NCBI GenBank assembly: GCA_028383925.1 | Contig: JAOEWO010000019.1 | Coordinates: 1-43,661, forward strand | Origin: Winogradskyella sp. | Lineage (GTDB): Bacteria > Bacteroidota > Bacteroidia > Flavobacteriales > Flavobacteriaceae | Length of the DNA: 43,661 nt | Reading direction: 5' to 3' | Shown: one piece after another, positions 26,122-35,472 of the stretch | Layout of the letters: each line of letters begins with the position of its first letter | How positions within the stretch are numbered: the first letter of the stretch is position 1 | The notes under the pieces: generated by a model | What the model was told of the DNA's origin: nothing | The model's database searches: none | What the model saw: only the letters and a program-made list of their open reading frames with translations | Position numbers and translations under genes: made by a program

Positions 26122-27180
26122 ATGACGGCTTTTTTATCTATTATAATTGTACTCTTTGTAGCTGTTGCCTTATGGCAAATGGTTAAGATTTTTGATTTAG
26201 CTCAAGTAGGAGCAGCAAATACTCAGGTAGCTGACGATAAAGACAATAAATTACAAGGTTACCTAATGATGGCATTCTTGGTATTTATTTATGCAACAAC
26301 AATCGCTAGTTTTTGGTATTTAGGTGATTTACCTCTTACATCTAATTCTGCTTCCGAGCATGGACCTGGTATAGACAATTTAATGATTATCTCTATGGTA
26401 GTTATATTTATTGTTCAAACTATTACGCAGTTTTTACTTCACTACTTTGCCTTCAAATATAAAGGTGAAAAAGGAAGAAAAGCTTTATTCTACGCAGACA
26501 ATAACACGTTAGAATTTATCTGGACAATCATACCCGTTATTGTTTTAGCAGGTTTAATTATTTATGGTTTATTCACTTGGAATGACATCATGAATATAGA
26601 TGAGGATGAAGATCCTATGGTCATAGAATTGTATGCACAACAGTTTAACTGGAAAGCCAGATATGGAGGGGAAGATAACGTGTTAGGTAAAGCTAACGTT
26701 AGATTAATAGACATAGACAGAGCTAATATTCTTGGTGTTGCAGAAGATGATCCTAATGCACAAGATGATGTAATAGTAACGGAGTTGCATTTACCAGTAG
26801 GTAGACCAATATTATTTAAGATGCGTTCTCAAGATGTATTACACTCGGCATACATGCCACACTTTAGAGCACAAATGAACTGTGTTCCTGGTATGGTTAC
26901 TCAGTTTGGCTTTACTCCAACTGTTACTACAGCAGATATGAGGCTTAATCCTGATATAGTAGAAAAAGTCTTAAACATTAATAAGTTAAGACAGGCCAAA
27001 AAAGAAAAGATTGAAGAGGCTGGTCAAGAGTTACTCTATGAGTTCGACTACTTGCTATTATGTAATAAGATTTGTGGAAAGTCGCATTACAATATGCAAA
27101 TGAAAATTATTGTGGAAACACAAGAAGAGTTCGATGCATGGATGGCAGAGCAAAAGACCTTTGCAAATTCGTTAAATTAA
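26122..27180 (+). CDS. coxB: Cytochrome c oxidase subunit II
   Basis: This 352-residue subunit receives electrons from cytochrome c at its CuA centre. It has an N-terminal helix (1-20), further membrane segments near 46-70 and 88-112, and one at about 132-152 before the periplasmic cupredoxin domain. CuA ligands are visible: His241 (DVLHSAY) and Cys314-x3-Cys318-x3-His322-x2-Met325. An extra pair of N-terminal membrane segments compared with the standard two-helix subunit is typical of this phylum. There is no fused cytochrome c domain, so electrons probably come directly from ActA/ActE. It lies between actF and coxA, which supports a complex III-oxidase supercomplex. Confidence 0.96.
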   Translation: MTAFLSIIIVLFVAVALWQMVKIFDLAQVGAANTQVADDKDNKLQGYLMMAFLVFIYATTIASFWYLGDLPLTSNSASEHGPGIDNLMIISMVVIFIVQTITQFLLHYFAFKYKGEKGRKALFYADNNTLEFIWTIIPVIVLAGLIIYGLFTWNDIMNIDEDEDPMVIELYAQQFNWKARYGGEDNVLGKANVRLIDIDRANILGVAEDDPNAQDDVIVTELHLPVGRPILFKMRSQDVLHSAYMPHFRAQMNCVPGMVTQFGFTPTVTTADMRLNPDIVEKVLNINKLRQAKKEKIEEAGQELLYEFDYLLLCNKICGKSHYNMQMKIIVETQEEFDAWMAEQKTFANSLN

Positions 27181-27214
27181 TAATAACATCATTTTAAGAA
27201 ATATTAAAGAGATT

Positions 27215-29008
27215 ATGTCAGCAACAGCAGATACACACGGCCACGACGACCACGACGTACATCATCACAAAGAAACTTTTGTAACTAAATATATCTTTAG
27301 TCAAGATCATAAAATGATCGCAAAACAGTACCTAATAACAGGTACAATAATGGGTGTTATCGGTGTTTTAATGTCTATGATGATGCGTATGCAAATCGCA
27401 TGGCCAGAAGAGCCAAACCTATTGTTTGAAGCATTATTAGGTAAATGGGCACCAGGTGGTGTTATGGACGCAGATATTTACTTAGCCTTAGTTACTATTC
27501 ATGGTACCATTATGGTATTCTTTGTATTAACTGCAGGTCTAAGTGGTACATTTAGTAATTTACTAATCCCACTTCAAATTGGTGCTAGAGATATGGCCTC
27601 AGGATTCCTTAACATGGTGTCTTATTGGTTGTTCTTTTTATCTAGTATTATAATGATTATGTCATTATTTGTTGAAGCAGGTCCAGCTGCAGCCGGATGG
27701 ACAATTTATCCTCCACTCTCTGCGTTACCAATGGCACAAGGTGGCTCTGGTATGGGTATGACTTTATGGTTAGTTTCTATGGCTATCTTTATCGCTTCAT
27801 CTTTATTAGGTTCGTTAAACTATATTGTAACCGTAATTAATTTACGTACCAAGGGTATGTCTATGACAAGATTACCGTTAACAATATGGACATTCTTTAT
27901 TACAGCTGTAATTGGCGTTATTTCATTCCCTGTATTATTATCTGCAGTATTATTATTAATAATGGATAGAAGTTTTGGTACATCATTCTTCTTATCAGAT
28001 ATTTTTATACAAGGTGAAGTATTACATTACCAAGGTGGTTCCCCAGTTTTATTTGAGCACTTATTTTGGTTCTTAGGTCACCCTGAAGTTTACATTGTAT
28101 TATTACCAGCATTAGGTATTACCTCTGAGGTGATAGCAACCAACTCACGTAAACCAATTTTTGGTTACCGTGCCATGGTAGCTTCAATTTTAGCAATTGC
28201 ATTTTTATCAACAATTGTTTGGGGTCACCATATGTTTATCTCGGGTATGAATCCATTTTTAGGTTCAGTATTTACATTTACTACTTTATTAATTGCCATA
28301 CCGTCAGCGGTAAAAGCATTTAATTATATCACTACATTATGGAAAGGTAACCTGCAATTAAACCCTGCTATGTTATTTTCAATAGGCTTAGTATCTACAT
28401 TTATTACTGGTGGTTTAACTGGTATTATATTAGGTGATAGTGCTCTAGATATTAATGTACACGATACGTATTTTGTTGTAGCACACTTTCACTTGGTGAT
28501 GGGTATATCTGCACTCTATGGTATGTTTGCTGGTATTTACCATTGGTTCCCAAGAATGTTTGGTAGAATGATGAATAAGAATCTAGGTTACCTTCACTTT
28601 TGGGTAACAGCGATTTGTGCTTATGGTGTATTTTTTCCTATGCACTTTATAGGCATGGCTGGTTTACCAAGACGTTACTATACCAATTCTAATTTTCCAT
28701 TATTTGATGATACTACAAACGCTAACGTTGTAATTACTATGTTTGCTATTGTTGGTGGTATTTTTCAAATAGTATTCTTATACAATTTCTTTAGTAGTAT
28801 GTTCTACGGTAAGAAAGCAGTACAAAATCCTTGGAAATCTAACACATTAGAATGGACAGCACCAGTAAAGCATGTACATGGTAACTGGCCAGGAGCTTTA
28901 CCAGTAGTATATAGATGGCCATACGATTACAGTAAGCCAGGGCATGACGAGGATTTTGTGCCTCAAAATGTACCAATGAAAGAAGGTGAAGAAGAATTAC
29001 ATCATTAA
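27215..29008 (+). CDS. coxA: Cytochrome c oxidase subunit I
   Basis: This 597-residue, twelve-helix catalytic subunit reduces oxygen to water and pumps protons. Haem and copper ligands are visible: His96 (low-spin haem), GHPEVY with CuB His289 cross-linked to Tyr293, WGHHMF with CuB His338/His339, and AHFHLVMG with His424 (haem a3) and His426 (low-spin haem). The Glu in GHPEVY marks an A-family oxidase. The N-terminus carries a short His/Asp-rich stretch (about 6-18). It is the last gene of the operon; no subunit III gene lies next to it. A terminator follows at 29053. Confidence 0.97.
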   Translation: MSATADTHGHDDHDVHHHKETFVTKYIFSQDHKMIAKQYLITGTIMGVIGVLMSMMMRMQIAWPEEPNLLFEALLGKWAPGGVMDADIYLALVTIHGTIMVFFVLTAGLSGTFSNLLIPLQIGARDMASGFLNMVSYWLFFLSSIIMIMSLFVEAGPAAAGWTIYPPLSALPMAQGGSGMGMTLWLVSMAIFIASSLLGSLNYIVTVINLRTKGMSMTRLPLTIWTFFITAVIGVISFPVLLSAVLLLIMDRSFGTSFFLSDIFIQGEVLHYQGGSPVLFEHLFWFLGHPEVYIVLLPALGITSEVIATNSRKPIFGYRAMVASILAIAFLSTIVWGHHMFISGMNPFLGSVFTFTTLLIAIPSAVKAFNYITTLWKGNLQLNPAMLFSIGLVSTFITGGLTGIILGDSALDINVHDTYFVVAHFHLVMGISALYGMFAGIYHWFPRMFGRMMNKNLGYLHFWVTAICAYGVFFPMHFIGMAGLPRRYYTNSNFPLFDDTTNANVVITMFAIVGGIFQIVFLYNFFSSMFYGKKAVQNPWKSNTLEWTAPVKHVHGNWPGALPVVYRWPYDYSKPGHDEDFVPQNVPMKEGEEELHH

Positions 29009-29052
29009 ACCCTTTTGAATAAAGAGATTTCAAATTAGAGTTTCACAATATC

Positions 29053-29085
29053 AAAGCCTTTCTGTTATCAGAAAGGCTTTTTCTT
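29053..29085 (+). terminator. Rho-independent terminator of the act-cox operon
   Basis: The 12-bp stem AAAGCCTTTCTG/CAGAAAGGCTTT (29053-29064 and 29069-29080) with loop TTAT continues into a short T run. It lies 45 bases after the coxA stop and directly before the ruvB promoter box. Confidence 0.88.
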
Positions 29086-29093
29086 TATCTTTG
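29086..29093 (+). promoter_or_regulatory. Promoter -7 box (TATCTTTG) of ruvB
   Basis: TATCTTTG matches TAnnTTTG and ends only six bases before the ruvB ATG at 29100. The predicted start of transcription is therefore at or next to the start codon. The -33 region falls in the preceding terminator hairpin and is weak. Confidence 0.6.
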
Positions 29094-29099
29094 TTTTGT

Positions 29100-30122
29100 A
29101 TGAATGAAAATCTAGATCCATCTAACGCTAATTTTACTTCAGATGAGTTTGACGTAGAAAAGAAGTTAAGACCCTTATCCTTTGATGACTTTACCGGTCA
29201 AGATCAGGTATTAGAAAATTTGTTAGTTTTTGTACAAGCAGCAAATCTTAGAGAAGAAGCACTAGATCATACGCTTTTTCATGGTCCTCCGGGATTAGGT
29301 AAAACTACCTTGGCTCACATTCTAGCTAATGAGTTAGACGTAAGTATTAAAGTCACCTCAGGTCCTGTTTTAGACAAGCCTGGTGACTTAGCCGGTTTAC
29401 TTACTAATTTAGATGAACGCGATGTATTGTTTATTGACGAAATACACCGTTTAAGTCCTATTGTAGAAGAGTACTTATATTCTGCAATGGAAGATTACAA
29501 GATTGATATTATGATAGAATCTGGCCCTAATGCCAGAACAGTTCAAATTAATCTTAATCCTTTTACTTTAATAGGCGCAACAACAAGATCTGGTTTACTT
29601 ACAGCTCCTATGAGAGCAAGATTTGGCATACAAAGTCGCCTACAATATTATAAAACAGAACTATTAACTACAATAGTACAACGAAGTGCAACAATTCTTA
29701 ACATGCCTATAAGTATGGAAGCCGCTATAGAAATAGCAGGCCGCAGTAGAGGTACTCCTCGTATTGCTAATGCATTACTGAGACGTGTTAGAGATTTTGC
29801 GCAAATTAAAGGTAATGGTAGTATAGATATTAAGATTGCCAAGTTTGCCTTAAAAGCACTCAACGTAGATGCTTACGGCTTAGACGAAATGGATAATAAG
29901 ATTTTAACAACCATTATAGAAAAATTTAAAGGTGGGCCAGTTGGTATAAGCACCATAGCTACAGCTGTAAGTGAAAGTACCGAAACGATAGAAGAAGTGT
30001 ACGAACCCTTCTTAATACAACAAGGGTTTATAATGCGTACACCTCGTGGACGTGAAGTTACTGAACAAGCCTATAAACATCTCGGAAAGATAAAGGGACC
30101 AACTCAAGGTGGTTTGTTTTAA
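29100..30122 (+). CDS. ruvB: Holliday junction branch migration helicase RuvB
   Basis: This 340-residue AAA+ motor drives branch migration at Holliday junctions together with RuvA. Visible motifs are Walker [10 protein letters not shown] (62-70), Walker B DEIH (113-116), GATTRSGLL as sensor 1 region (about 160-170), the RFG arginine finger (near 178) and a C-terminal winged helix. The length is normal. The ATG at 29100 is chosen over a TTG at 29091, which would fall inside the promoter box. ruvA lies about 4.8 kb downstream in another transcript. The mRNA may be leaderless or nearly so. Confidence 0.97.
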   Translation: MNENLDPSNANFTSDEFDVEKKLRPLSFDDFTGQDQVLENLLVFVQAANLREEALDHTLFHGPPGLGKTTLAHILANELDVSIKVTSGPVLDKPGDLAGLLTNLDERDVLFIDEIHRLSPIVEEYLYSAMEDYKIDIMIESGPNARTVQINLNPFTLIGATTRSGLLTAPMRARFGIQSRLQYYKTELLTTIVQRSATILNMPISMEAAIEIAGRSRGTPRIANALLRRVRDFAQIKGNGSIDIKIAKFALKALNVDAYGLDEMDNKILTTIIEKFKGGPVGISTIATAVSESTETIEEVYEPFLIQQGFIMRTPRGREVTEQAYKHLGKIKGPTQGGLF

Positions 30123-30178
30123 GTCGTTTATAACTGTTTAAATCTAACTGAAATAACACCTATAGTTGTTAGCTAAAG

Positions 30179-31501
30179 ATGAAAAAAATACCAGAAGTTT
30201 CTTTTTTAAAATTTTTAAAACATTCGTTAGAAATTCTTAAAAATCCATTGCCATTTCACAACGCTAATTTTGAAGAGAAAGGCGATATATTTAAGCTTAA
30301 CGTAGGCTTTAATAGTAATATCTACTTTTGTAGAGATGCTGCGTTTGCCCAATATGTGCTTCAAAAGAATCAGAAGAACTATGTTAAATCTAAAATTCAA
30401 ACTGTAGATTTAGTTAAATATGTAGGTGAAGGTTTATTAACTTCTGAAGGCGAAAAATGGAAAAACCAACGTAAAATGATGCAGCCAGCTTTTCATAAAA
30501 AGCAGCTACAAAATTTAATAAAAGGCATGCAAGACACTATAGTTTCAGAATATGAAGCTATTGAAACTAATAAAACAATTAATCTTTTTCCTATACTAAA
30601 TGATTTAACGTTTCAGACGGTTGTAAAATCTTTATTCACTAAAGCTGCAAAGGCAGAAGATATGAAAAGGCTTCAGTTTATTACTGAAGAAAACCAAAAA
30701 ATGCTCGTTAGAGAATTACGACAGCCTTATTTAGGTTGGTGGTTTAAAATGAGTGGAACTTTAGATAAATATTTAGACTTATCTAAAGAGGCAAGAACTA
30801 TTTTAAAAGGAGTGCTAGACGAACGTAAAGCCTCAGGAAACCGCTACGACGATTTGTTAGATATGCTATTAGAAACCAAGTATGAAGATGGCTCTAACAT
30901 GTCTGAAGAACAGCTAATAGATGAAATCTTAATCATTTTTACAGCAGGTCACGAAACCACATCAAATGCTTTAACGTTTACATTTCAGTTATTGGCAAAA
31001 CATCCAGAATGGCAAGATAAAATTTACGAAGAGTGGCTTAGTTTAGGAGGCAATAATACTGATTTAATGACACGCATTGCAGCTTCTAAAGTATGCCAGC
31101 AAGTGCTAGAAGAATCTATGCGTTTATTTCCGCCAGCTTATTTTATAGATCGTGTTAATGTTGAAGAAGATGCTTTTAACGACATGACATTTAAACCAGG
31201 ATGTAGCATCTTATTTTCAGTTTACGAAATGCACAGACACCCAAAGTTATGGGAAGATGCTTTAGAGTTTAAGCCACAGCGTTTTGCAGAAGGCTCACGC
31301 AAATTTTCTTCGCAATATTTTCCCTTTGGTGCTGGCCCACGTAAGTGTATAGGTAATAATTTTGCCATGTTCGAAATGATAATTGCAGTCACAGAATTAG
31401 TGTCTAAATTTAAAATTCAGTCTCAATTTGATACTATTGGTATAACACCTCTAATAACCTTAAAGCCTAAAAATGCATTATTAAGATTCGAAAAAAGGTG
31501 A
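30179..31501 (+). CDS. Cytochrome P450
   Basis: This 440-residue P450 is soluble and has no N-terminal anchor helix. It has the I-helix oxygen-activation motif AGHETT (256-261), the K-helix ExxR (Glu312-Arg315) and the haem-binding loop [12 protein letters not shown] with Cys390 as the haem thiolate. The overall pattern resembles the bacterial CYP102/CYP4-like branch that often hydroxylates fatty acids, but the substrate is not predictable. No redox partner gene is nearby. The stop overlaps the queG start by four bases (GTGA), so the two are translated together. Confidence 0.94.
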   Translation: MKKIPEVSFLKFLKHSLEILKNPLPFHNANFEEKGDIFKLNVGFNSNIYFCRDAAFAQYVLQKNQKNYVKSKIQTVDLVKYVGEGLLTSEGEKWKNQRKMMQPAFHKKQLQNLIKGMQDTIVSEYEAIETNKTINLFPILNDLTFQTVVKSLFTKAAKAEDMKRLQFITEENQKMLVRELRQPYLGWWFKMSGTLDKYLDLSKEARTILKGVLDERKASGNRYDDLLDMLLETKYEDGSNMSEEQLIDEILIIFTAGHETTSNALTFTFQLLAKHPEWQDKIYEEWLSLGGNNTDLMTRIAASKVCQQVLEESMRLFPPAYFIDRVNVEEDAFNDMTFKPGCSILFSVYEMHRHPKLWEDALEFKPQRFAEGSRKFSSQYFPFGAGPRKCIGNNFAMFEMIIAVTELVSKFKIQSQFDTIGITPLITLKPKNALLRFEKR

Positions 31502-32424
31502 TAAATAACGCTTCAAAATATAGTAAATTTATTAAGGCTGAAGCTAAGCGTCTAGGCTTTCTATCTTGTGGTATTAGCAAAGCTGAATTTTTAGAAACTG
31601 AAGCTCCACGACTAGAAAAATGGTTAAAAAATAATGCACATGGAGAAATGCGTTACATGGAAAATCATTTTGATAAACGCTTAGACCCAACCCTATTGGT
31701 AGAAGGCTCAAAAAGTGTAGTATCTTTATTGTTAAACTATTATCCTTCAGAAACTCAAAACGAGGATGCTTATAAACTGTCTAAATATGCCTATGGTAAT
31801 GACTATCATTTTGTCATAAAAGATAAATTAAAATCGTTACTACATGCCATTCAAGACAATATTGGTGACGTTGGTGGCCGTGCGTTTGTAGATTCTGCAC
31901 CAGTTTTAGATAAAGCTTGGGCGGCCAAATCTGGTTTAGGCTGGGTTGGGAAGCATTCAAACTTATTAACCCAACAAATAGGTTCATTCTATTTTATAGC
32001 AGAATTAATAATAGATTTAGAACTAGAATACGACCACGCAACAACAGACCATTGTGGCACCTGCACAAAATGTATAGATGCTTGCCCAACAGAAGCTATT
32101 ACTGAGCCTTATGTGGTAGACGGTAGTAAGTGTATCTCTTATTTTACAATAGAATTAAAGGAGAATATACCCACAGAATTTAAAGGAAAATTTAATGATT
32201 GGATGTTTGGTTGCGACATTTGCCAAGATGTTTGTCCATGGAATAAATTTAGTAAACCACATAGTGAACCCTTATTTAATCCACATCCAGAATTATTAGA
32301 TATGACAAAAAAGGATTGGGAAGAAATAACAGAAGACACCTTTAAAAAAGTGTTTCAGAAGTCAGCGGTAAAACGCACCAAATTTTCTGGTTTAGAACGT
32401 AATATTAAATTTCTTAAGGCGTAA
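31498..32424 (+). CDS. queG: Epoxyqueuosine reductase QueG
   Basis: This 308-residue cobalamin-dependent enzyme carries out the last step of queuosine synthesis in tRNA, turning epoxyqueuosine into queuosine. Two [4Fe-4S] cluster motifs are visible: Cys186-x2-Cys189-x2-Cys192-x3-Cys196 and Cys239-x2-Cys242-x3-Cys246. The segment [12 protein letters not shown] with the catalytic-region Asp and the GKHSNLL loop are family marks. It lacks the C-terminal HEAT extension of longer homologues. The GTG start at 31498 overlaps the P450 stop. The functional link with the P450 is not obvious. A terminator overlaps its stop codon. Confidence 0.95.
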   Translation: MINNASKYSKFIKAEAKRLGFLSCGISKAEFLETEAPRLEKWLKNNAHGEMRYMENHFDKRLDPTLLVEGSKSVVSLLLNYYPSETQNEDAYKLSKYAYGNDYHFVIKDKLKSLLHAIQDNIGDVGGRAFVDSAPVLDKAWAAKSGLGWVGKHSNLLTQQIGSFYFIAELIIDLELEYDHATTDHCGTCTKCIDACPTEAITEPYVVDGSKCISYFTIELKENIPTEFKGKFNDWMFGCDICQDVCPWNKFSKPHSEPLFNPHPELLDMTKKDWEEITEDTFKKVFQKSAVKRTKFSGLERNIKFLKA

Positions 32425-32465
32425 ATACCAGTTATAGCAGTATTTGCTATTGGTATTATTTTTTT
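32424..32465 (+). terminator. Rho-independent terminator after queG
   Basis: The stem AATACCA/TGGTATT (32424-32430, 32451-32457) continues, after a 3-base bulge, as ATAGCA/TGCTAT (32434-32439, 32445-32450) with loop GTATT. It is followed by a T-rich run to 32465. It begins in the last base of the queG stop codon. Confidence 0.65.
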
Positions 32466-32511
32466 AAGTTGGTTGGTATCTATATCAATAATTCAATTCC
32501 TTATCTTTGTG

Positions 32512-32519
32512 TCTTAATC
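32512..32519 (+). promoter_or_regulatory. Promoter -7 box (TATCTTTG) of maeB
   Basis: TATCTTTG matches TAnnTTTG and ends 10 bases before the ATG at 32530, giving a very short leader. No clear -33 TTTG is seen at the usual spacing. Confidence 0.55.
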
Positions 32520-32529
32520 CATTTTGAAT

Positions 32530-34815
32530 ATGAGTAAAAGAAGCAAACGCCTTGAGGCCTTATTATACCACGCCAAACCAACTCCCGGCAAAATAAAGGT
32601 CGTACCAACTAAAAAATACGCATCTCAACGCGATTTATCTTTAGCTTATTCACCTGGTGTAGCAGAGCCTTGTCTAGAAATTGTAAAAGATATTAATAAC
32701 GTTTATAAATATACTGCAAAAGGAAATTTGGTTGCTGTAATCTCTAACGGAACTGCTGTTTTGGGTCTTGGTAATATTGGGCCAGAAGCATCAAAACCAG
32801 TAATGGAAGGTAAAGGTTTGCTTTTTAAAATATTTGCAGATATAGATGTTTTTGATATTGAAGTAGATACGGAAGATATAGACGCTTTTATTGAAACCGT
32901 AAAGAATATTGCACCAACTTTTGGTGGTATTAACTTAGAAGATATTAAAGCACCTGAAGCTTTTGAAATAGAACGTCGTTTAAAGGAAGAATTAGATATT
33001 CCGGTAATGCACGATGATCAACATGGTACCGCAATTATCTCAGCTGCGGCTTTACTAAACGCATTAGAGTTAGCAGATAAAAATATAGAAGAGGTGCGAA
33101 TTGTAGTAAGTGGTGCAGGTGCTGCAGCTATATCATGTACACGTTTGTACCAAGCTTTTGGTGCTAAACGTGAAAATATCGTTATGCTAGACAGCAAAGG
33201 TGTAATTAGAGATGATAGAGCTAGTTTAACATCTCAAAAAGCAGAATTTGCCACACACAGAAGAATAGATACTTTAGCAGAAGCGATGCAAAACGCAGAT
33301 GTTTTTATAGGTTTATCTCAACCAGATATCGTAACACCAGACATGCTTAAGTCTATGGCAGATGACCCTATTGTATTTGCTATGGCTAACCCTGTACCAG
33401 AAATTAGCTATCAACTAGCTATAGATACAAGAGACGATATTATTATGGCTACTGGCCGTAGCGACCATCCTAACCAAGTTAATAATGTATTAGGATTTCC
33501 ATTTATTTTTAGAGGAGCTTTAGATGTTAGAGCAACCAAAATTAATGAGGAAATGAAAATGGCAGCTGTAAAAGCATTGTCTAATCTGGCAAAAGAACCA
33601 GTGCCTGAACAGGTAAATATTGCATATTCAGAAACACGCTTAACATTTGGTAGAGACTATATTATACCAAAACCATTTGATCCAAGATTAATTGCAGAAG
33701 TGCCACCTGCTGTTGCAAAAGCGGCAATGGAGAGTGGTGTTGCAAAAGAACCAATTGAAGATTGGGACCGTTATAGAAACTCGTTATTAGAACGTTTAGG
33801 GTCAGATAATAAATTGGTGCGTTTACTTACAGGTAGGGCTAAAAGCAATCCTAAACGCGTTGTATTTGCAGAAGCAGACCAATTAGATGTGCTTAAAGCC
33901 GCACAAATTGCCTATGAAGAAGGTATTGCAGTTCCAATTTTATTAGGGAGAAGAGATACTATTTTATCGCTAATGGAAGAACTAGAGTTTGATGCTGATG
34001 TGCAAATTATAGATCCGAAGTCTGACGAAGAAATAGATCGAAAAAATAAATATGCTAATGCCTATTGGCAACAAAAAATGCGCAAAGGCATTACAAAATA
34101 TGCTGCTCAAAAAATAATGAGAGAGCGTAATTACTTTGCTGCAATGATGGTAAATGAAGGTGATGCAGATGCCTTAATTTCTGGTTATTCTGCTAGTTAT
34201 CCTAAAGTTGTTAAACCTATGTTAGAGCTTATAGGTATGGCAAAAGGGGTTTCTCGTATTGCTACAACCAATATAATGATGACCCAACGTGGACCTATGT
34301 TTTTGAGTGATACGGCAATAAATATTAACCCAACTGCAGAAGATTTGGCAAAAATTGCCTACATGACATCTAAAGTCGCCAAAATGTTTGGTATAGATCC
34401 AGTTATTGCAATGACATCTTATTCTAATTTTGGCTCTTCAGATAATCCTAATGCAACAAAAGTAAGAGATGCAGTTGCTTATTTACATAAGACATATCCA
34501 GATATGGTTGTAGATGGTGAGTTACAAATGGATTTTGCATTAAACTCTAAAATGCTTCAAGATATTTTTCCGTTTTCTAAATTAGCGGGTCGTAAAGTAA
34601 ATACATTAATATTTCCAAATTTAGATACTGCAAATATTACTTACAAATTGTTAAAAGAATTAAACAAAGCAGAGTCAATTGGTCCTATTATGATTGGTAT
34701 GAGAAAACCGGTACATATTCTTCAGCTTGGCGCTAGTGTAGACGAAATTGTAAATATGGTTACAGTAGCAGTAGTAGACGTACAAGAGCGCGAAAAAAGA
34801 CAACATAAAAAGTAA
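32530..34815 (+). CDS. maeB: NADP-dependent malic enzyme with phosphotransacetylase-like domain
   Basis: This 761-residue cytoplasmic enzyme converts malate to pyruvate and CO2 with reduction of NADP. The malic N-terminal domain (about 1-165) has SPGVAEPC and NGTAVLGLGNIG. MHDDQHGTAI leads into the Rossmann domain with VVSGAGAAAIS (about 165-410). The last ~330 residues match a phosphate acetyltransferase-like domain, usually regulatory (acetyl-CoA sensing) in MaeB proteins. The start is the ATG at 32530; the TTG two codons upstream is less likely. The order maeB-ruvA-sprA-gcvH is, to my knowledge, common in Flavobacteriaceae. Confidence 0.96.
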   Translation: MSKRSKRLEALLYHAKPTPGKIKVVPTKKYASQRDLSLAYSPGVAEPCLEIVKDINNVYKYTAKGNLVAVISNGTAVLGLGNIGPEASKPVMEGKGLLFKIFADIDVFDIEVDTEDIDAFIETVKNIAPTFGGINLEDIKAPEAFEIERRLKEELDIPVMHDDQHGTAIISAAALLNALELADKNIEEVRIVVSGAGAAAISCTRLYQAFGAKRENIVMLDSKGVIRDDRASLTSQKAEFATHRRIDTLAEAMQNADVFIGLSQPDIVTPDMLKSMADDPIVFAMANPVPEISYQLAIDTRDDIIMATGRSDHPNQVNNVLGFPFIFRGALDVRATKINEEMKMAAVKALSNLAKEPVPEQVNIAYSETRLTFGRDYIIPKPFDPRLIAEVPPAVAKAAMESGVAKEPIEDWDRYRNSLLERLGSDNKLVRLLTGRAKSNPKRVVFAEADQLDVLKAAQIAYEEGIAVPILLGRRDTILSLMEELEFDADVQIIDPKSDEEIDRKNKYANAYWQQKMRKGITKYAAQKIMRERNYFAAMMVNEGDADALISGYSASYPKVVKPMLELIGMAKGVSRIATTNIMMTQRGPMFLSDTAININPTAEDLAKIAYMTSKVAKMFGIDPVIAMTSYSNFGSSDNPNATKVRDAVAYLHKTYPDMVVDGELQMDFALNSKMLQDIFPFSKLAGRKVNTLIFPNLDTANITYKLLKELNKAESIGPIMIGMRKPVHILQLGASVDEIVNMVTVAVVDVQEREKRQHKK

Positions 34816-34820
34816 TATAG

Positions 34821-34834
34821 TTACACATGTGTAA
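34821..34834. promoter_or_regulatory. Perfect 14-base palindrome upstream of ruvA (possible operator)
   Basis: TTACACATGTGTAA is a perfect palindrome with no loop or T run, so it is not a typical terminator. It lies between the maeB stop and the ruvA promoter box at 34861, just upstream of where a -33 element would be. It could be a binding site for a dimeric regulator. Confidence 0.3.
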
Positions 34835-34860
34835 TCATAATGTAATGTTAAAAATTTTAT

Positions 34861-34868
34861 TACATTTG
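34861..34868 (+). promoter_or_regulatory. Promoter -7 box (TACATTTG) of ruvA-sprA
   Basis: TACATTTG matches TAnnTTTG. It ends 22 bases before the ruvA ATG at 34891. The -33 part is weak. Confidence 0.55.
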
Positions 34869-34890
34869 AACATCTAACTATTCATACTAT

Positions 34891-35472
34891 ATGATTACAC
34901 ATTTAGAAGGTAAACTTGTTGAAAAAAACCCAACGGATATTGTAATAGACTGCAATGGCGTTGGCTATTTTATTAATATATCTTTACATACATTTTCTGA
35001 AATTCCTGACAGAGAAAATATAAAATTATATACTTACCTTCAAGTAAGAGAAGATTCTCATAGTTTATATGGGTTTTCTACAAAGACAGAGCGCGAAATC
35101 TTTAAGTTATTAATATCTGTAAGTGGTATTGGTGCTAATACAGCGCGTACTATGTTGTCTTCATTATCGCCACAACAAGTAAAAGAAGGTATAGCTGGTG
35201 AAGATGTAGCATTAATTCAAAGTGTAAAAGGCATTGGCATTAAAACAGCGCAACGTGTTATTATAGATTTAAAGGATAAAGTGTTAAAAGTATATGGTAT
35301 AGATGAACTTTCTTTATCTACAAACAATACTCATAAAAATGAAGCGTTATCTGCTTTAGAGGTTTTAGGATTTAATAAAAAACAATCAGAAAAAGTCGTA
35401 GATAAAATCTTAAAAGCTCAACCAGAAGCCCTAGTAGAGCAGATTATTAAAGAAGCTCTAAAAAACTTATAA
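34891..35472 (+). CDS. ruvA: Holliday junction DNA-binding protein RuvA
   Basis: This 193-residue protein forms tetramers that bind Holliday junctions and load RuvB. It has the N-terminal OB-fold domain (MITHLEGKLVEK onward, 1-~65), tandem helix-hairpin-helix motifs (VSGIGANTARTML near 77 and VKGIGIKTAQRVI near 112) and the flexible linker followed by the C-terminal RuvB-binding domain (about 148-193). The stop overlaps the sprA start by one base (TAATG), so sprA translation is probably coupled to it. Confidence 0.97.
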   Translation: MITHLEGKLVEKNPTDIVIDCNGVGYFINISLHTFSEIPDRENIKLYTYLQVREDSHSLYGFSTKTEREIFKLLISVSGIGANTARTMLSSLSPQQVKEGIAGEDVALIQSVKGIGIKTAQRVIIDLKDKVLKVYGIDELSLSTNNTHKNEALSALEVLGFNKKQSEKVVDKILKAQPEALVEQIIKEALKNL

